A DNA stretch of 64,000 nt from Sordaria brevicollis (Eukaryota; Ascomycota; Sordariomycetes; Sordariales; Sordariaceae): positions 2,046,001 to 2,110,000 of the forward strand of contig JAUTDP010000006.1 of assembly GCA_033439795.1 (NCBI GenBank), written 5' to 3'. How positions within the stretch are numbered: the stretch's first letter is position 1; every line of letters begins with the position of its first letter. The notes under the pieces are model-generated. The model made no database searches. It saw nothing but the letters and a program-made list of their open reading frames with translations, and was not told where the DNA came from. Of this stretch, positions 46,741 through 59,665 are shown in pieces. Position numbers and translations under genes: made by a program.

Positions 46741-48889
46741 GTCATTTTTATCAATCATCAACATTCGATTCCTTTCATTTCACGAGGAGCACACGGCGCG
46801 CAACGGTCTTTTGGTAAACCAGGTCATTGAGGGGATTAGGAAGCAAGGAGGAGAGCATGATTTGATGTACGCTGCGGCCCCGGAAGGCAGGCATACTTTG
46901 TTTTCTGGAGGGGCAAGAGCTGGGGTTTCACGAAAAAGGTGGAAAAGCAAGAGAGAAATGTGTTGTTCGGTTTGAATCAAGATATCCCAAAGGTTACGAG
47001 GAGGACAGAAAAGAGAGAAAGTTCAGCCATTCTCGGTTCGGCCCGGTTCAAGAAATGTGCGCAAACATCGATCAGATAAGATACCAAGAGCGACAGGCAG
47101 CCCATGCTGCTGGGACGTCTTATCGGTGGTTGAACCCCAGCCCCGCCGCATCTGACCCAGTGCCTAGACGTCGACCGGGATTAGGGGGGCTCTGGGGCTG
47201 TGCTGTTCTTGGCTTGTTGAGTCTTTGACGAAGAGGAGGTCGGTCCTTGGTGATCATCACATTGGATGGGTGGGATGGAGGGAGCCAGCTCAATATGGAA
47301 GCAATACGGAGGAGGGGGGAAAAGGAAGGAGAGAAGAGGAAGTCGTTTGTGATGAACGGCGTTTTACCCGGTTACGGATGGACAAGGCCTATACCTAGGT
47401 AACCTTCCTATGCTGTACGTGTGTAGTATACTTTTAGGCTTGGTATTTTTTGAGAGTTTAGCAATTTCACTGTTTCATGGTTCATGCCCGTCTATCAAGT
47501 ACTATCATTATGGTGATCGCTGTGTTCTCGTCTTGTCCAGATACACACCTCAGCACCGCCAGATTGGATCAACTTGATCTCGAGATGTGCAGGGTAGGCA
47601 GTCTATATACCTACGCGAAGCACCTCTAGGACTTCGAGAACCATTTCTCTGCTCATTTCCAACCCTCAACAAGCTCTCGTTACAACCCGTTGGGAGCATC
47701 TATCTGGCCGCTGCCTACTCGATGGTATAATTCCAATGTCCCTAAACATGACAGAATGACATCATATCTCTCAGTAACGGGAGATGAACATGCTCTTGAG
47801 GCAGTGTTCAGTATCGGTGTGAGTATGTCATCCCATAGTACCATAGGACTTCCATGTCGTTCAATTGTTCGAGCGATGATCACTGTTCGTTCCATCGGGT
47901 CATGAATGGCCTGTCGTCCTCTTACCTTACTTAGTTCTGATCGTTGAATGAAGCAGCTGCATAATAATATAGTAGCTAGCACCATTGGTATACCGCGATA
48001 TAATCCCATGCGACTCTCGAATCTACGTGGGCTACCTGTTACCTTTTAAAGGAGCAGGGTTTGCTGTCTTGAATGTCTTTTTGATTGACCTTCAGTTATA
48101 AGGTGAGTGTAATCCCGAACGCTTGTTTTGCAACTGAGGATGTAAGACAACGAAGATATCAACCTATAGAAAACAAAAGCGTTACTTGAATTGCACGACA
48201 TCATGAGTGATTATTGCCGTTGATAAAACCGCAGATACTCGTTAAGTCTTCAAAAACCGACCCCATGACTAGCGGGGAGTATGAGGTTGAGATTTGGAAG
48301 AGGGGTTGATGTGGTTCTGTTGGAGGATATGTACGAGCAGGGGGAGGAATATGTGTACATGGTAGGATTTTTTTTTCGTAATGAATGCCATTGCTAACTA
48401 CACAAGCCACGATGGTATCTTAAAGACGTCTTCCTCCATTAGACCAAGCTGGAAATACTTAATAGTGAGTGGTGAAGTAAAGAGAAAGCAACGGTCGCAT
48501 CTGCGACTTGGACGACCAACTCCGTCCAAAAACATCGCAAACCGAACCAGACCAAGCAAGACCAAGACCCAGGACCCAACAACACAAATATTAAAGAGGA
48601 GATTGAGGTGGTAGAGGTAGATAGCAAAAATATCCTAACGCATTTTTTCGTCGCTTATATAGCTGAACAAGAGCAAAGACCCATTAAGACATAACAGACA
48701 TTCGGTCGGACCCTTAAACCCCCATCCTCCATCCTCGTGACATAAACGTAATAGAAAGCTAGAGCTCCAAAAAACAACTAAGAGTGGTATATGGAAAAGA
48801 TGATTCGCGCCCCGTAAACAAAAAAACAACGCGGAGTATTGACTTTTGATACACAACAAAGACATCAGGTCAGGTTAGGAACGGGCTTC
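46741..48889. other. Intergenic between convergent genes
   Basis: 2.1 kb of shared 3' sequence between the calcium sensor and the acyl-CoA synthetase. No convincing gene; the small open frames have no features. Confidence 0.5.
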
Positions 48890-51133
48890 CTACTCTTTGG
48901 GGCCATAAGCCTCGGTGACCTCCTTCCTGTACTTGTTGAGGATACCCTTGCGGTTGAGCTTCTGGGCGGCCGTTACGAGACCCTGTGGGTTGCTTGTTAG
49001 CATAACGCTCGGAAAGGACGGTAAAAATAAAGGTGGGAAAACTCACGTTCTGTGGGGTCCACTCCTCATCCGACACAACGACACCCTCGATAATCTCGAT
49101 ACCGGAAAGACCACCGGCGCGACCGGCGTTCTGGAGCTCCTTAAGGACGGCAGCCTGGAGCTTCTTGTTGTGTACAAGCTCCTCCAAGCTGTCACCCTTA
49201 ACGCCAATCGAGGAAGCGAGCTTCTTGAGGGCGGGCTCGGCGGGAACAATGATAGCGATAGGCTTGGAGCGCTCCTGGTCGGCGTAGACGCAGATATTGG
49301 CGACAACGGCGGCGGAGCGGTAGATGGACTCGAGCTTCTCAAGAGCAATGTACTCGCCGTTGAGGGTCTTGACAAGGTTCTTCTTGCGGTCGATGATCTT
49401 GAGATGGCCGTTCTTGTCCCACTCACCGATATCACCGGTCTTGAACCAGCCGTCAGGGGTAAGAGCGGCAGCGGTCTCCTCGGGGTTCTCGTAGTACTCG
49501 GAGAGCACAGAGGGACCACGGAGCCAAATCTCACCCTGAGGGTTGGGCTTGTTGGTGGCGAAGTAGCCGGCATCGGGGAAGTCGACGAGCTTGGCCTCAA
49601 CGGAAGAGGGCATGGCACCGATGGACTCGGCAGTCCACTCGTTGGGGTTCTGAAGGCAGCCCATAGCGGTAGTCTCGGTAAGACCGTAACCGATAATCAT
49701 GGGGCAGATGGCCATGGAGATGAACTTCTGGGTATCCTTGGCGACGGGGCCACCACCGTTCAAGCAGAGCTTCATGCGACCACCGGTGGCATCCTTGATC
49801 TTCTTGAACACAACAGCATCCAAGAGGCCGCTTCCGGGAAGACCGAGGCCCATAAGCTTCTCCTTAAGAGCAAGCGCGCCCCAGAAAAGGTTGCGGAGGA
49901 GAGGGCTGCCAGCGTTGACCTTGGCAAGAATGCCCTTCTTGACGGTCTCCCAGACGGCGGGAACACCGACCAAAACACTGGGGGTGAACTCGCGGATATC
50001 GCCGAGGCAGTTGCGCACGGAGGTGTCGGAGAGAGTCTTGGGGTTACCGTAACCCATAGTCGAACCCCAGTAGAGGGAAGCGTTCTCGAAGACGAACTCG
50101 AGAATGTGGGCGAGGGGAAGGTAGGTCAGGAGGCGGTCACCGGGGCCAATGAAGGGCTGGACGACGGGGCAGACACCAGCGACTGGAACAAGAGTGTTAG
50201 TAGCGATTCGCGCGCACGAAAAAAGGTTTGCGACAACTTACCGGCAGCAACGACGTTGCTGTGCTTAAGGGGCACACCCTTGGGAGTACCAGTAGAACCA
50301 GAGGTGTACATGATGCAGCAGAGGTCCTCAGGGGCGGGCGCAACGGGCGCAACGGGGTTCTGCTTGCCGAGCTGGACGAGCTCATCGAAGCTCAAGACAG
50401 TAACACCGCGCTCGGTCCTGAGAGCCTCAATGTGAGCATCCTTGGCCTTGTTCTGGTTGTTCCAGATAACGTGTGTGATGTCCTTGGCGTGCTCAAGAAC
50501 GCCGTTGAGGGTAGGAAGGAGGTGGGGGTCGAGGAAGATGGCCTTGGCCTTGGTAGCGACCATGGAGTACTTGAGACCCTCGGCGCCGAGAGTGTCGTAG
50601 GCAGTCACAATGGGCATGGACTGGGTCGCGGCACCGTGAGACATGGCGAGCCAGTTCTGGCTGGTGGCAGCGAAGATGTGAACACGATCGCCCTTGTTGA
50701 GGCCGATGGCGCGCAGACCGGCGCCAACGTCGAGAGTGAGCTGCTCATACTGCTTGAAGGTAATGAACTCGTAGTGGCCAAGCTCAAAGTAGGTCCAGTT
50801 CTTGTCCACCTCGCGCTCCTCACCATCCACCATCTTCTTGACCTTCTTGGTCTCGACATGCGTGTTGACGAGCTTGCGGGAGCCCATGCACTGCGAATCG
50901 CCATAGGCAAGGGCGGCCCACTTGACGAGCTTGTAGACGGTATCGATCTCCTCGCCGATGGTCTCCTTCTCGCCCCATCGCCTGTTTGGGGGACGGCTCT
51001 GAAGGCCGTCGATGAAGTTGGGAATGCGGCGGACGGGGGTCTCTCCCTGGACGGGCGCCTGGCCGGCGACCTCGAGAGTATAAGGGGGCTTGTTGACCAG
51101 CTTGGGCAATGGCGTCAACGTCGGAGCAACCAT
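48890..51133 (-). CDS. Long-chain fatty-acid-CoA ligase (Faa1/Faa4 type)
   Basis: Three exons (51133-50242, 50182-49047, 48982-48890) give 706 residues, near the 700 of yeast Faa1. The enzyme activates long-chain fatty acids with ATP and CoA for lipid synthesis, remodelling and breakdown. The AMP-binding fold shows the phosphate loop YTSGSTGTPKGVPLKHSN (about 275), the aromatic/acid motif GYGLTETTAMG, the fatty-acyl signature DGWFKTGDIGEWDKNGHLKI and the later DRKKNLVKTLNGEYIAL. The end GPKE is not a peroxisomal SKL-type signal, and no signal peptide is seen, so cytosol, ER or lipid-droplet surface is likely. Introns of 59 and 64 nt have CTAAC branches. The start codon lies about 590 bp from the transposon end, placing its promoter next to RIP-mutated DNA. 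Confidence 0.94.
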
Positions 51134-51726
51134 GATGGGCGATTATTAGGAGTTAAGGAGGTAGGAGCTTCGAAGTCGCGTTTTTCTTTGTTGCTCTTGG
51201 GAAGGGGGAGGGAGCTCCGGGAGAGGAGAGCCGGCTTTATCGAGAAATGGGGGAGGAGATGCACGGATTGCCGAGGCCGCAGTCGCGCTAAACAAAACCC
51301 CGTCCTAGTGTCGGTTGCGGGACTTGTGTGTGTGTATGGGTGGGATAGGACAGTGGGTTTTGTCCAGTCGTGTGCTCGTCGTGTCTCTCGTAATTAACAA
51401 CGCAATGGTAGAAGAAGGGCGTTGATGGTGGTTTCTTTTAGATATGGATAGGATGGGGGGAGGTGAGAAAGGGAGGAAGAGGACGGGGAGAGAGGGGAAC
51501 AAAAAGAAAGAGGTGGAGGGGGAGGAAGCGATGGAATGGAAGGGAAAAAGGAGTTTCTATTTCTCTGGTTCAGACAGGTTCCTTAACACGACGGCGGCGG
51601 CGGACGGGACGATGGACACACTTTGAGACTCAACTCGGACGGGATGCGCTCAGTTGGGGTTGGGATGCATTTTCATTTTGGGGAATGTCCACTTGGATTG
51701 GCAAAGGGCCCATTGGGGGAGTGTAC
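51134..51726. other. Acyl-CoA synthetase promoter region
   Basis: Upstream of the synthetase ATG. The plus strand is G- and GGA-rich at 51440-51550, so the coding strand is CT-rich here, as in other promoters of this window. No gene. Confidence 0.5.
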
Positions 51727-51781
51727 ATCCAAGTCCGCGCAACTCCCTCCAAAGTCCATTTTAGGCAATTTACCGTACCAC
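51727..51781 (+). repeat. Left terminal inverted repeat of the transposon
   Basis: 55 bp starting ATCCAAGTCCGCGCAACTCC and ending CCGTACCAC. It matches the reverse complement of 57327-57381 at 53 of 55 positions; both differences are A here against G there, as RIP would leave. Weaker similarity runs about 35 bp further out, so the true end may lie beyond. Confidence 0.9.
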
Positions 51782-54700
51782 TATTAGCCACCGCACAAAT
51801 ATAAAAATAACTTTTTTATAAGCGTTAAAAATCATAGTCTATCCCAATTGTAAACGCGTACTAACAATTTTCGCTACGCATCCGCGGCCCGTACTCTTCG
51901 TATACGTATCGCGTTCAATTCGTCCCGTATCCGTAGTAATAATATCGCGTATCGTTTATATAATTTATAACCGATATTCTAAAAGTTATAAACTTTAATA
52001 TAATTCTATAAATACAACTTTACGAACCTTTACAATAATTATAAAAATAAGTAAATTAATTATATATTATTATTAATTTACTATAAATTAATATATAAAT
52101 ATTATAAATACTTCTATTTTTCCTTCTTATAAACCGTTATTTATTATTTTTTTTATAAACCGTTATTAGTATATATTAAAGTATAATTTTTAGTATTCCC
52201 GGATTATAATATTATTTACCTACGGGATACTTAAAAATAATAATATAATACCTCCTTTCAATTTTAAGAAATTAATTCGCTATTAATACTTTTTACTCCT
52301 AAACTTTTATTTTTATTTCCTACGTAAATATTAAAAAAACGAAAACGATTATTATTTCCTTTATTAAAATTAAAATTTACTTTTTTACTCCCCCCTTCCT
52401 CGCTAATACCTCTTTTTTTACTACTATTCCCCCCTTCTTTACCGGTACCTCCTTCTTTATTATTTAATAAGGGAAATAATAGGGGAGATAATAATAAGGA
52501 TAATAATAAGCCTCTTAAAATTATATTATAAAATAGCCGCTATAAATAATATAACCGTAAGTTTATAAAAGGAAAAAAGGTTATTCCAAAGTTATTAAAT
52601 AGCGGTCTCTATATTTTAGAATAAATAACTACTATCCGCGAATAGTATTTTATAGTAAATAATCCGTTCGAAATAATTAAAATTAATTTTAAATATAATT
52701 AATATTAAGTTTTATACTTTTAGAATAAAAAGGATAGGCCAAAAAGGCCTAAACTTAATAAGTAAGAACGTTATTATTATCGTTTATATTAAAATAAATT
52801 AAATAATAATAGCGGAACCGGTAAAACCTCGAAGCCTCTACGTATATTTAATAAATACCTTATAAATCTTTAAGTGGAAAAAACTCTAGAAAAGATTTAT
52901 AAAATTACTATTATTAATAATTATATTTATAAAATACTAGAATATAATTAAATTAAATTACTAATAACTATTTAAGAGTATATTATTTTTTTATTAAAAG
53001 TTAGGTATATTCCTACTATAATAAAATATATAATTCTTAGGCGAAAAAACGCTCCCGTTAAAAAACTTCGAATAAAAAACTATAGTAATCGATAATTTAA
53101 TACCTAAAAGATTAAGAATTTAAAACGGCGATTAAATATAATAATAAAACCGGTGCGAAAAGCTTTAAAAAAAAATAACCTAATTAATAAAATTTTTAAA
53201 GCCGAAAACCTTTTTAACGAATTATTAAAAAAAATTACTAATAAAGAATAATAGTAGAAAAATCGCAAAATTATAATAATAGGAAATAACCCTAATTTAA
53301 TAAAGAAAAAAAAAAAGGAATTAATTAATAGATTTATATTTGTAAAGTAATTTAATATAAATTTACTATATAAATAAAGAGGTATTATTATTATAAATAT
53401 AACGTATAAAATTAATCGTTATAATTTTTACCTATTTACAATTATAATACGAAATAAATACGGTTCGTAATTCCCTTCTACGTTCTTTTACACTTCTATA
53501 CTCAATATTAAAATTATTAAAATATATTTACGTATTTTAATTAAATAATATAATAATTTTAATAATTAGGCGTTAAAATATATAGTAATAAACGATTTAG
53601 CGGCCGAATAATTAATTATATATAATACTTTTACTAAAGATAGAATTACTATTATTTAATATTTATTATATAAAAAATATTCTTAAAATTCATTATATAA
53701 GAATATTTAAAATAATAAACTATATTTAAAAGCTATAAGTATTATACTCTATTGCAAATTAACCGAAGAGAAATATCTTACATTTATTAATAAAATTATT
53801 TCTTATACTATTATTTATTAAATAAATTATATTCGGAAGTATTAGAGAGCAAAAATTAAATACTAAATATACTAATTTAAATATAGTATCCCTCTACTTC
53901 TTTAAATTAATATTACGAATATAATTAAATCCTAATATAGCTACCTTAAGACTAAAAACGCTATAAAAAAGGATATAGTAAATATTTACAATTTAAAAGG
54001 CAATTTTATTATTATTATTAATAAATTAGAAAATTATAGCCGTTTTGCTAATAAGCGGAGAATTTGTAGTAGGTATTACTATAGACTTCTTATATATAAA
54101 TTTCCTAATTATAGTTTTAAAAAACTATTAATCCGTATATAAATAATAATCTTTCGTTAATTATACTTTATTCAAAAACGGTTAAATATATTTAAAAATA
54201 TTTAAGAAGGTTATATAGTAATATTTAGTTAGGAAGTAGTATATTAACGGAATAATTAACGGTAAATTTTTTTTACTATTTTATTATAAATAAAATACTT
54301 ATTAATATATATATATTTAATAATTATAATATTAATATAATAAATAAGGCTAAACTTCCTAAGTATAAACTTTAAAATAATAATTATTTCGAACCAAATT
54401 ATAAATTATTAAGAGATATTAATAATAATTAAATAGAAATAAATAATTAGTTTATTAATATACCTTAATATAAATATAAATAGTTCTCGGCATAGTAATT
54501 TCTATATATTTATATTTAATATTACTACCTTATATTTAATTTATTATTATTAACCTATTTTATTTAATTAATTAATCTATAAGTACAATATAATTTTAAA
54601 ATATATAAATAAATTAAAAAACCTTTTAAAGGTATTTTTAATTCTATTATTAATATACTATTAAAATAAAAATTATAAATTCGAAAAATTAATAAGCAGT

Positions 54701-55066
54701 TGAATAAGAATATTTACCGTATTAAAAATACAATTATAATTCGTAGAGGAATAGCGGAAAAAATAAACTACTAATTTTAAATTTTTATTAATAAGGTAAA
54801 AATAAATATAAATATTATATTTACTATAAACCTAAATAATTTAATATAATAAAAGGAAAAGGTTTTAAAGGAAGAAAGTTAAATAGAATATATAATTTAA
54901 TAATCCTTTAATATTTTATAGTATATACTTTAATATTTTATTCGAATTAAAATTTAATATTTTGGCCATTTTTCTAAAGCTACCCCCTTTAATATTTGAC
55001 TAAAATATAATTTTATATAATACTTTATAAAAGTTTCTTTATAACGCTATTAAAAAATACTAAACA

Positions 55067-55087
55067 ATTACCCCGCGGCGGGGTAAT
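55067..55087. repeat. GC-rich palindrome inside the AT-rich element
   Basis: A perfect 10-bp inverted repeat around one base (ATTACCCCGC, G, GCGGGGTAAT). It contains no CpA or TpG, so RIP could not alter it, and it stands out from the surrounding AT-rich sequence. It may be the joined end of a nested element or a hairpin of the original transposon. Confidence 0.6.
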
Positions 55088-57326
55088 AATATATAATAAA
55101 GAATAATAATTAATAATTTATAAAATTTTCAACCTATTAAAAAATCTATATTCAATATAAAATTAAAATTTTAACCGATAATATTATTAATAACTATAAA
55201 ATAAACCTATATACTAAATATTAAACTTTATATTAATATATATAATAGGATATTAAAAAAGGGATTTATTTTCCCTAATATTTATTAATACTAAATTATA
55301 TAGTAATATCTACAATTTCTTAGCTACATCTCCCGTATAAATAATAAAATAAAAAATATAAATTCGAATTTACATTAAACTCCTATATAAAATAACATTT
55401 TAAAAAATATAATAAATAAATTAATAATTACTCGTAAATCCTTCTACCTAAAATTTAAATTTTAAATATAACGTTATAAATAAATAAAAAAATTTCCCCC
55501 ACCTTCGTCGCATTACCTATCCTTCTTCGTATTCTTCTTCTCCTCCTCCCTCCTCCTCTCTCCTCTTCTAACGTAAACTATTACTACTAACGTATATATA
55601 CCTTTATTTTACTTTATTTATATAATTATATTAATTATTCTACGTATTTAAAAAATTTTCTCCTTATATTACAATTATATAAACGTACGTATTTATTATT
55701 ATTTTATTATTTTTTTATAACCGTAATCTAATTCTAATTCTAATTCTAATTTTAAATTAATATCGTAATTATTATTTAATAATATACCTTCTACTACCTA
55801 TAACGGTAATAACGCTTCCAAGCGTAAAAATAATAACGACGTCGGCGGCGGCGGTTCTTCCGCCAAAAAACCTATAAATATATATTATTAATATTATTTA
55901 ACCTTTATATACTTACAAAAGTTTTATAAAAAATTATTACGACGCTTTCGGGTAAGTAACCTAATACCGAGCGGAAAATCCTTTATACTCCCTATATTAC
56001 CCGCGCTAACGTAATTAGCGGTTATAAATATTATAATTAAATAAGTAAAAATATAACCTACGCCGAATATATTAAAAACGGCTATTATATTAACTACCAT
56101 CCTATAAATATTATTAAAAAAACTTCTATTTAATTTTTAATCATTTATTAATTTATATATTTTTTAAATATTAGAGTATATATATAACCGTCTCTTCGAA
56201 TAGTAGGAGAAGAATTCGGTTATAAAAATTATAATTAAGCGTATTATTGTATATATATAAAAATACGCCGCTTTACTTCGTATTATTTCGGCCGGAAAGT
56301 AAATCGAAAAGAAAATTACTACTTCGTTTATAAATATAAGTATAATATTTATCCAACCGAAAGATAATATCGCCGTGTATATAATGCTATTTCTTACTAA
56401 AAAAGAGGAGAAACCTAAATCTAAAAAGGATAAAAAAATAGCCTTAAAGGTTAAATAAATCGAAGCCTTAAAAAAAATTACCGAAAGCGTTATTACTATT
56501 AATATTAATATTAATAATATTTATAATAACCTATATAGTATTTTCGAAATTACTATAAATTATATCCTTTATTCTTAAATATTAAAACTTCGGTTAATTT
56601 TTATAATTATAATATATTATTATTTATTATAATCTCTTTAATAAACGCCCCCCTATTAATAATACGGCCCCGGCTAAAAAAGATAAGGGCAAAGAGCCTA
56701 AGGCTCCTAATAATAATAGTAATAATAAAGGGAATAAGGGTAATAAAAGTAATAAAAGTAATAAAATTATTAAATAAGACTAATATAATTTTTTTTTATA
56801 TTTTTATTAATTATTATAAAATATAATCTTTTTTCATATTTCTTTTTTTTATATTATTATCTTTTTCGTAAAGGAACAACGCCACAACCTCGGCAAAACC
56901 TCTCTAAAAAATATTATTATAAAGAAAAATAAAAGCTCTATTCAATAAACTACTTTTTAATAATAAAACTTTTTTATTATTATTTCAATCTTTAAAACAC
57001 CTTTTTAATATATAAAACCAAATTTCAATATTATATTTCGTAATATTTAATATAAAGTCTTTTAACTTTTTAATTCAAAATTCAAAACTTTAAAGTAAAG
57101 TTTATCTAATTATTTATATTCTATTAACAAAATTTCAAATATTCCGCTTTATATTTACTATTTATATATTAATACCGGTATTATCGTTAATATACCGGCT
57201 GCGGTTACGTATATTAATGCCGCGCTTACGCTTATTTATCGCTACGCAAGCGCGGTGTGTACGGGATATAGCGTAGTGCGTACGGGATTCCCAAATTTCG
57301 AATAATATTACTGTTACGTCCGTACG

Positions 57327-57381
57327 GTGGTACGGCAAATTGCCTAAAATGGACTTTGGAGGGAGTTGCGCGGACCTGGAT
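57327..57381 (-). repeat. Right terminal inverted repeat of the transposon
   Basis: Reverse-complement partner of 51727-51781 with two mismatches. Beyond it the base composition returns at once to normal, while just inside it CGCTACGC-type motifs recur near 57180-57290 and also near the left end (51870-51890), like subterminal repeats. Confidence 0.9.
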
Positions 57382-59665
57382 ACCGTCCCCCGCCTATTGG
57401 TCCACTCGCTGCAATTAGACTCCACCTCTAGTCCGGTTAGCGCAGTCTTTGCAGTCAAGCACGGGTGGCCCGAGCTCCCACTTTGCTGCCTCTTTGCTGC
57501 TTCTTTGCTGCCTCTTTGCTGCCGCTGCAACTTCTTGGCACGTTGCCTGCCAGGCTTCCCATGACGAAACAGCCTTTGCCTTCTGGTGCGCTAATCTCGA
57601 TAAAGCATGGTGTCTCTCTGGGCTTCCCCACTGTTAGAAAAAAGTTGTGGCAGAAGTCTCAATGTCACAACTCTTAACGTTAGAGATCGATATGCAGTGC
57701 TGGTAAAGTCACTAGCATCTTTTCCCTTTCGAGTGCTTACACATTGGGCTCACATCGCAGCGCACAGCAACCAGTTCGCAGACGCCATCTCGACTATTTT
57801 CTAGGCATAGGCGGGGTTATTGCTATCTTCTCTCAGACGTGGACTTTTTCCCGACACTAACACCAGGACACTAAAATACAATATGGATCCCCATCATCGG
57901 TCAACACCAACATGGAGCTCTTCCGAACAAGCCGGGAGGCCCTTACATCTACCGGGTCACCGTGGGCGGTCTCGGACTATTTCCCAGCGAAATGGTCCGT
58001 CTCGACGAGATAAGCTTTGTTGAAGGGGGAAACCAGCATTCTTCGAGCAAACGTCCAGGCCGGACATTCCAGACGAGAACCCTTGAAAGGTGAGCTTGAA
58101 CCCTGGAAAACTCCACAGCGGTTCTGTTTTCGGCGCTACACTATAAAATTTTGCTTGAATAGATCGCCTTCGAAAGTGGACGGACGGGCAGTAAGCGGGC
58201 ACTGTTGGTTTAACCGGTTAGGCACGGAAAGAAACTGAAATTTGACGATGCAACGAGATGCTACCATATGCCTGCAGGGTGGGATTTGGGTAGAGCCACA
58301 GGAGCGCAACAACGGCGCCGGGGGCAATGGATGGAAAATCGACACATCGAACGGGACGCTCCCGTCTGACAGCGGAGAGGACGACGACCTCCGCCTCTAC
58401 AACACGCATGAAGAGCCTCGGCCAACGACAAACAGCAATGATGCCTGTGATACCTTTTCTCCCCTCTAAACAACCAGACAATCATGGGAACACAGTCACA
58501 ACATCAGCCCCGAATGACTGCGTGTGCCTCACTTGCTCACGCTCACTGGAAGCCGAGCATTGGCAGTCCTGTTGGTGACCGTTTCAAGAAATACCCAGTG
58601 GCCTAGACTCTACAGCCTATCGGCTTGGCGAGTTGACCTGAAAGAGGCACAGAAACAAGCGAGAGTGATCCAAGCGGGCGTGTGGCCGTGTGACGACGGC
58701 AAGGGACGGAAGGGGACGGGGACGGTCACCATGGTCTACCTAATGTTTGTTTCTTTCTTTTCAATCATCAAAAGGTGACTGACAAGAAAGCTTCCAAGAC
58801 TCCAAGACCCCAAGACCGTAAGACCGGTCTCTCCCCCGCCTTTTTTTGACACCACGTCAAGAGCCTCCTCTCTCCACAGCTGGAATGCATCTCCCATGCC
58901 ATGCTGCGCATCTCTCTCCGCGCTCCATACCCGTCACCCGAGGTGCGCCGGCTCGGCTACATGCCCATGTACATAAGACGGGGGTACGGGTACGGAGACG
59001 GGAACGGAAGATGTGCTTGCTGGAGGACAGCAGGGACAGCATGCAGCACCATCGGAGATGCTCTCTGTTTTCACCTCATTCAAGCCATTCAAAAAGCCCA
59101 ATTGCTTCTCTTCTTCCTGCAAAGCTGTCCGACTGTCGTCTGTTGTCCTCCGCCGGACCAAGCATTGGAAATGGAGACACCGAACGCGGACGGCTAACCC
59201 CACGGAAACCCATCGATCGCGGTCGTTTAGGTTTCGTGATTCGTTGGATTTCTCCACTCCGTCTGCTCAACAAAAATGTCATCCCCAGTCCGTCTTCCGG
59301 GTCAGTCCCTGTGTGTCTCTTTTTTTTGCTTTTCTCCTCCTCGCCTCCGCATTTTCTTCTTGGTCTTTTTAGCCTCTTTGCCAAGACCTATCTCCCCCCA
59401 CTCGATCGTGATTGGACAAAGAGAAAAGAAGATCCGAAGACGTCGTTTTCGAGACTCGACGTATCGAACTGCTGCTCGTCTTTGTGAATTTCCTATCTCG
59501 TAACTTGCAGGATCGATTGGCATCTCACTCACACTGCACTTCGCTGATGCTCACGCATTGCGTCAAACCAGCTGTGCGTCACCAGTCGGTTCTGTATGTA
59601 AGTGGCAAGTAGCTACAGCCAACAGCAACCACGATTCCGGGCTACACATCGTCAATAATACTACA
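57382..59665. other. Intergenic right of the transposon, RKM5 promoter
   Basis: No gene is supported. A 12-bp tandem repeat lies at 57481-57525. The stretch from about 59270 to 59410 is CT-rich and is probably the promoter/leader of the methyltransferase gene. Confidence 0.45.
57481..57525. repeat. CTTTGCTGCCTC minisatellite
   Basis: Nearly four copies of a 12-bp unit with one C/T difference, about 100 bp outside the right transposon end. Confidence 0.85.

Larger units (their letters stand above)
51727..57381. mobile_element. RIP-mutated DNA transposon with 55-bp inverted ends
   Basis: A 5.65-kb block bounded by matching terminal inverted repeats. Its interior is extremely AT-rich: the 60-base line from 52021 has six G/C and no TpG. 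CpA and TpG are scarce and TpA abundant throughout, as expected from RIP, which changes CpA to TpA in duplicated DNA of Neurospora-type fungi. No long open frame remains, but stretches still read as protein if TAA is taken as mutated CAA: around 52800-53330 (Lys/Asn-rich with GTGKTSKPLR), and from about 55780 to 56775, which starts near a Ser/Lys/Asn/Gly-rich segment and ends in repeated Asn-Lys codons. Two plus-strand coding remnants are therefore likely, one perhaps a transposase. Inverted ends make it class II; the family is not recognised. Possible target duplication is only AC. Confidence 0.85.

Noticed and set aside
48915..50435. 506-codon plus-strand open frame
   Set aside because: Antisense of the acyl-CoA synthetase; crosses that gene's introns and has no domain.
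51795..57300. Centromere-like or mitochondrial origin of the AT-rich block
   Set aside because: Inverted terminal repeats, sharp borders and loss of CpA/TpG are better explained by a RIP-mutated transposon.
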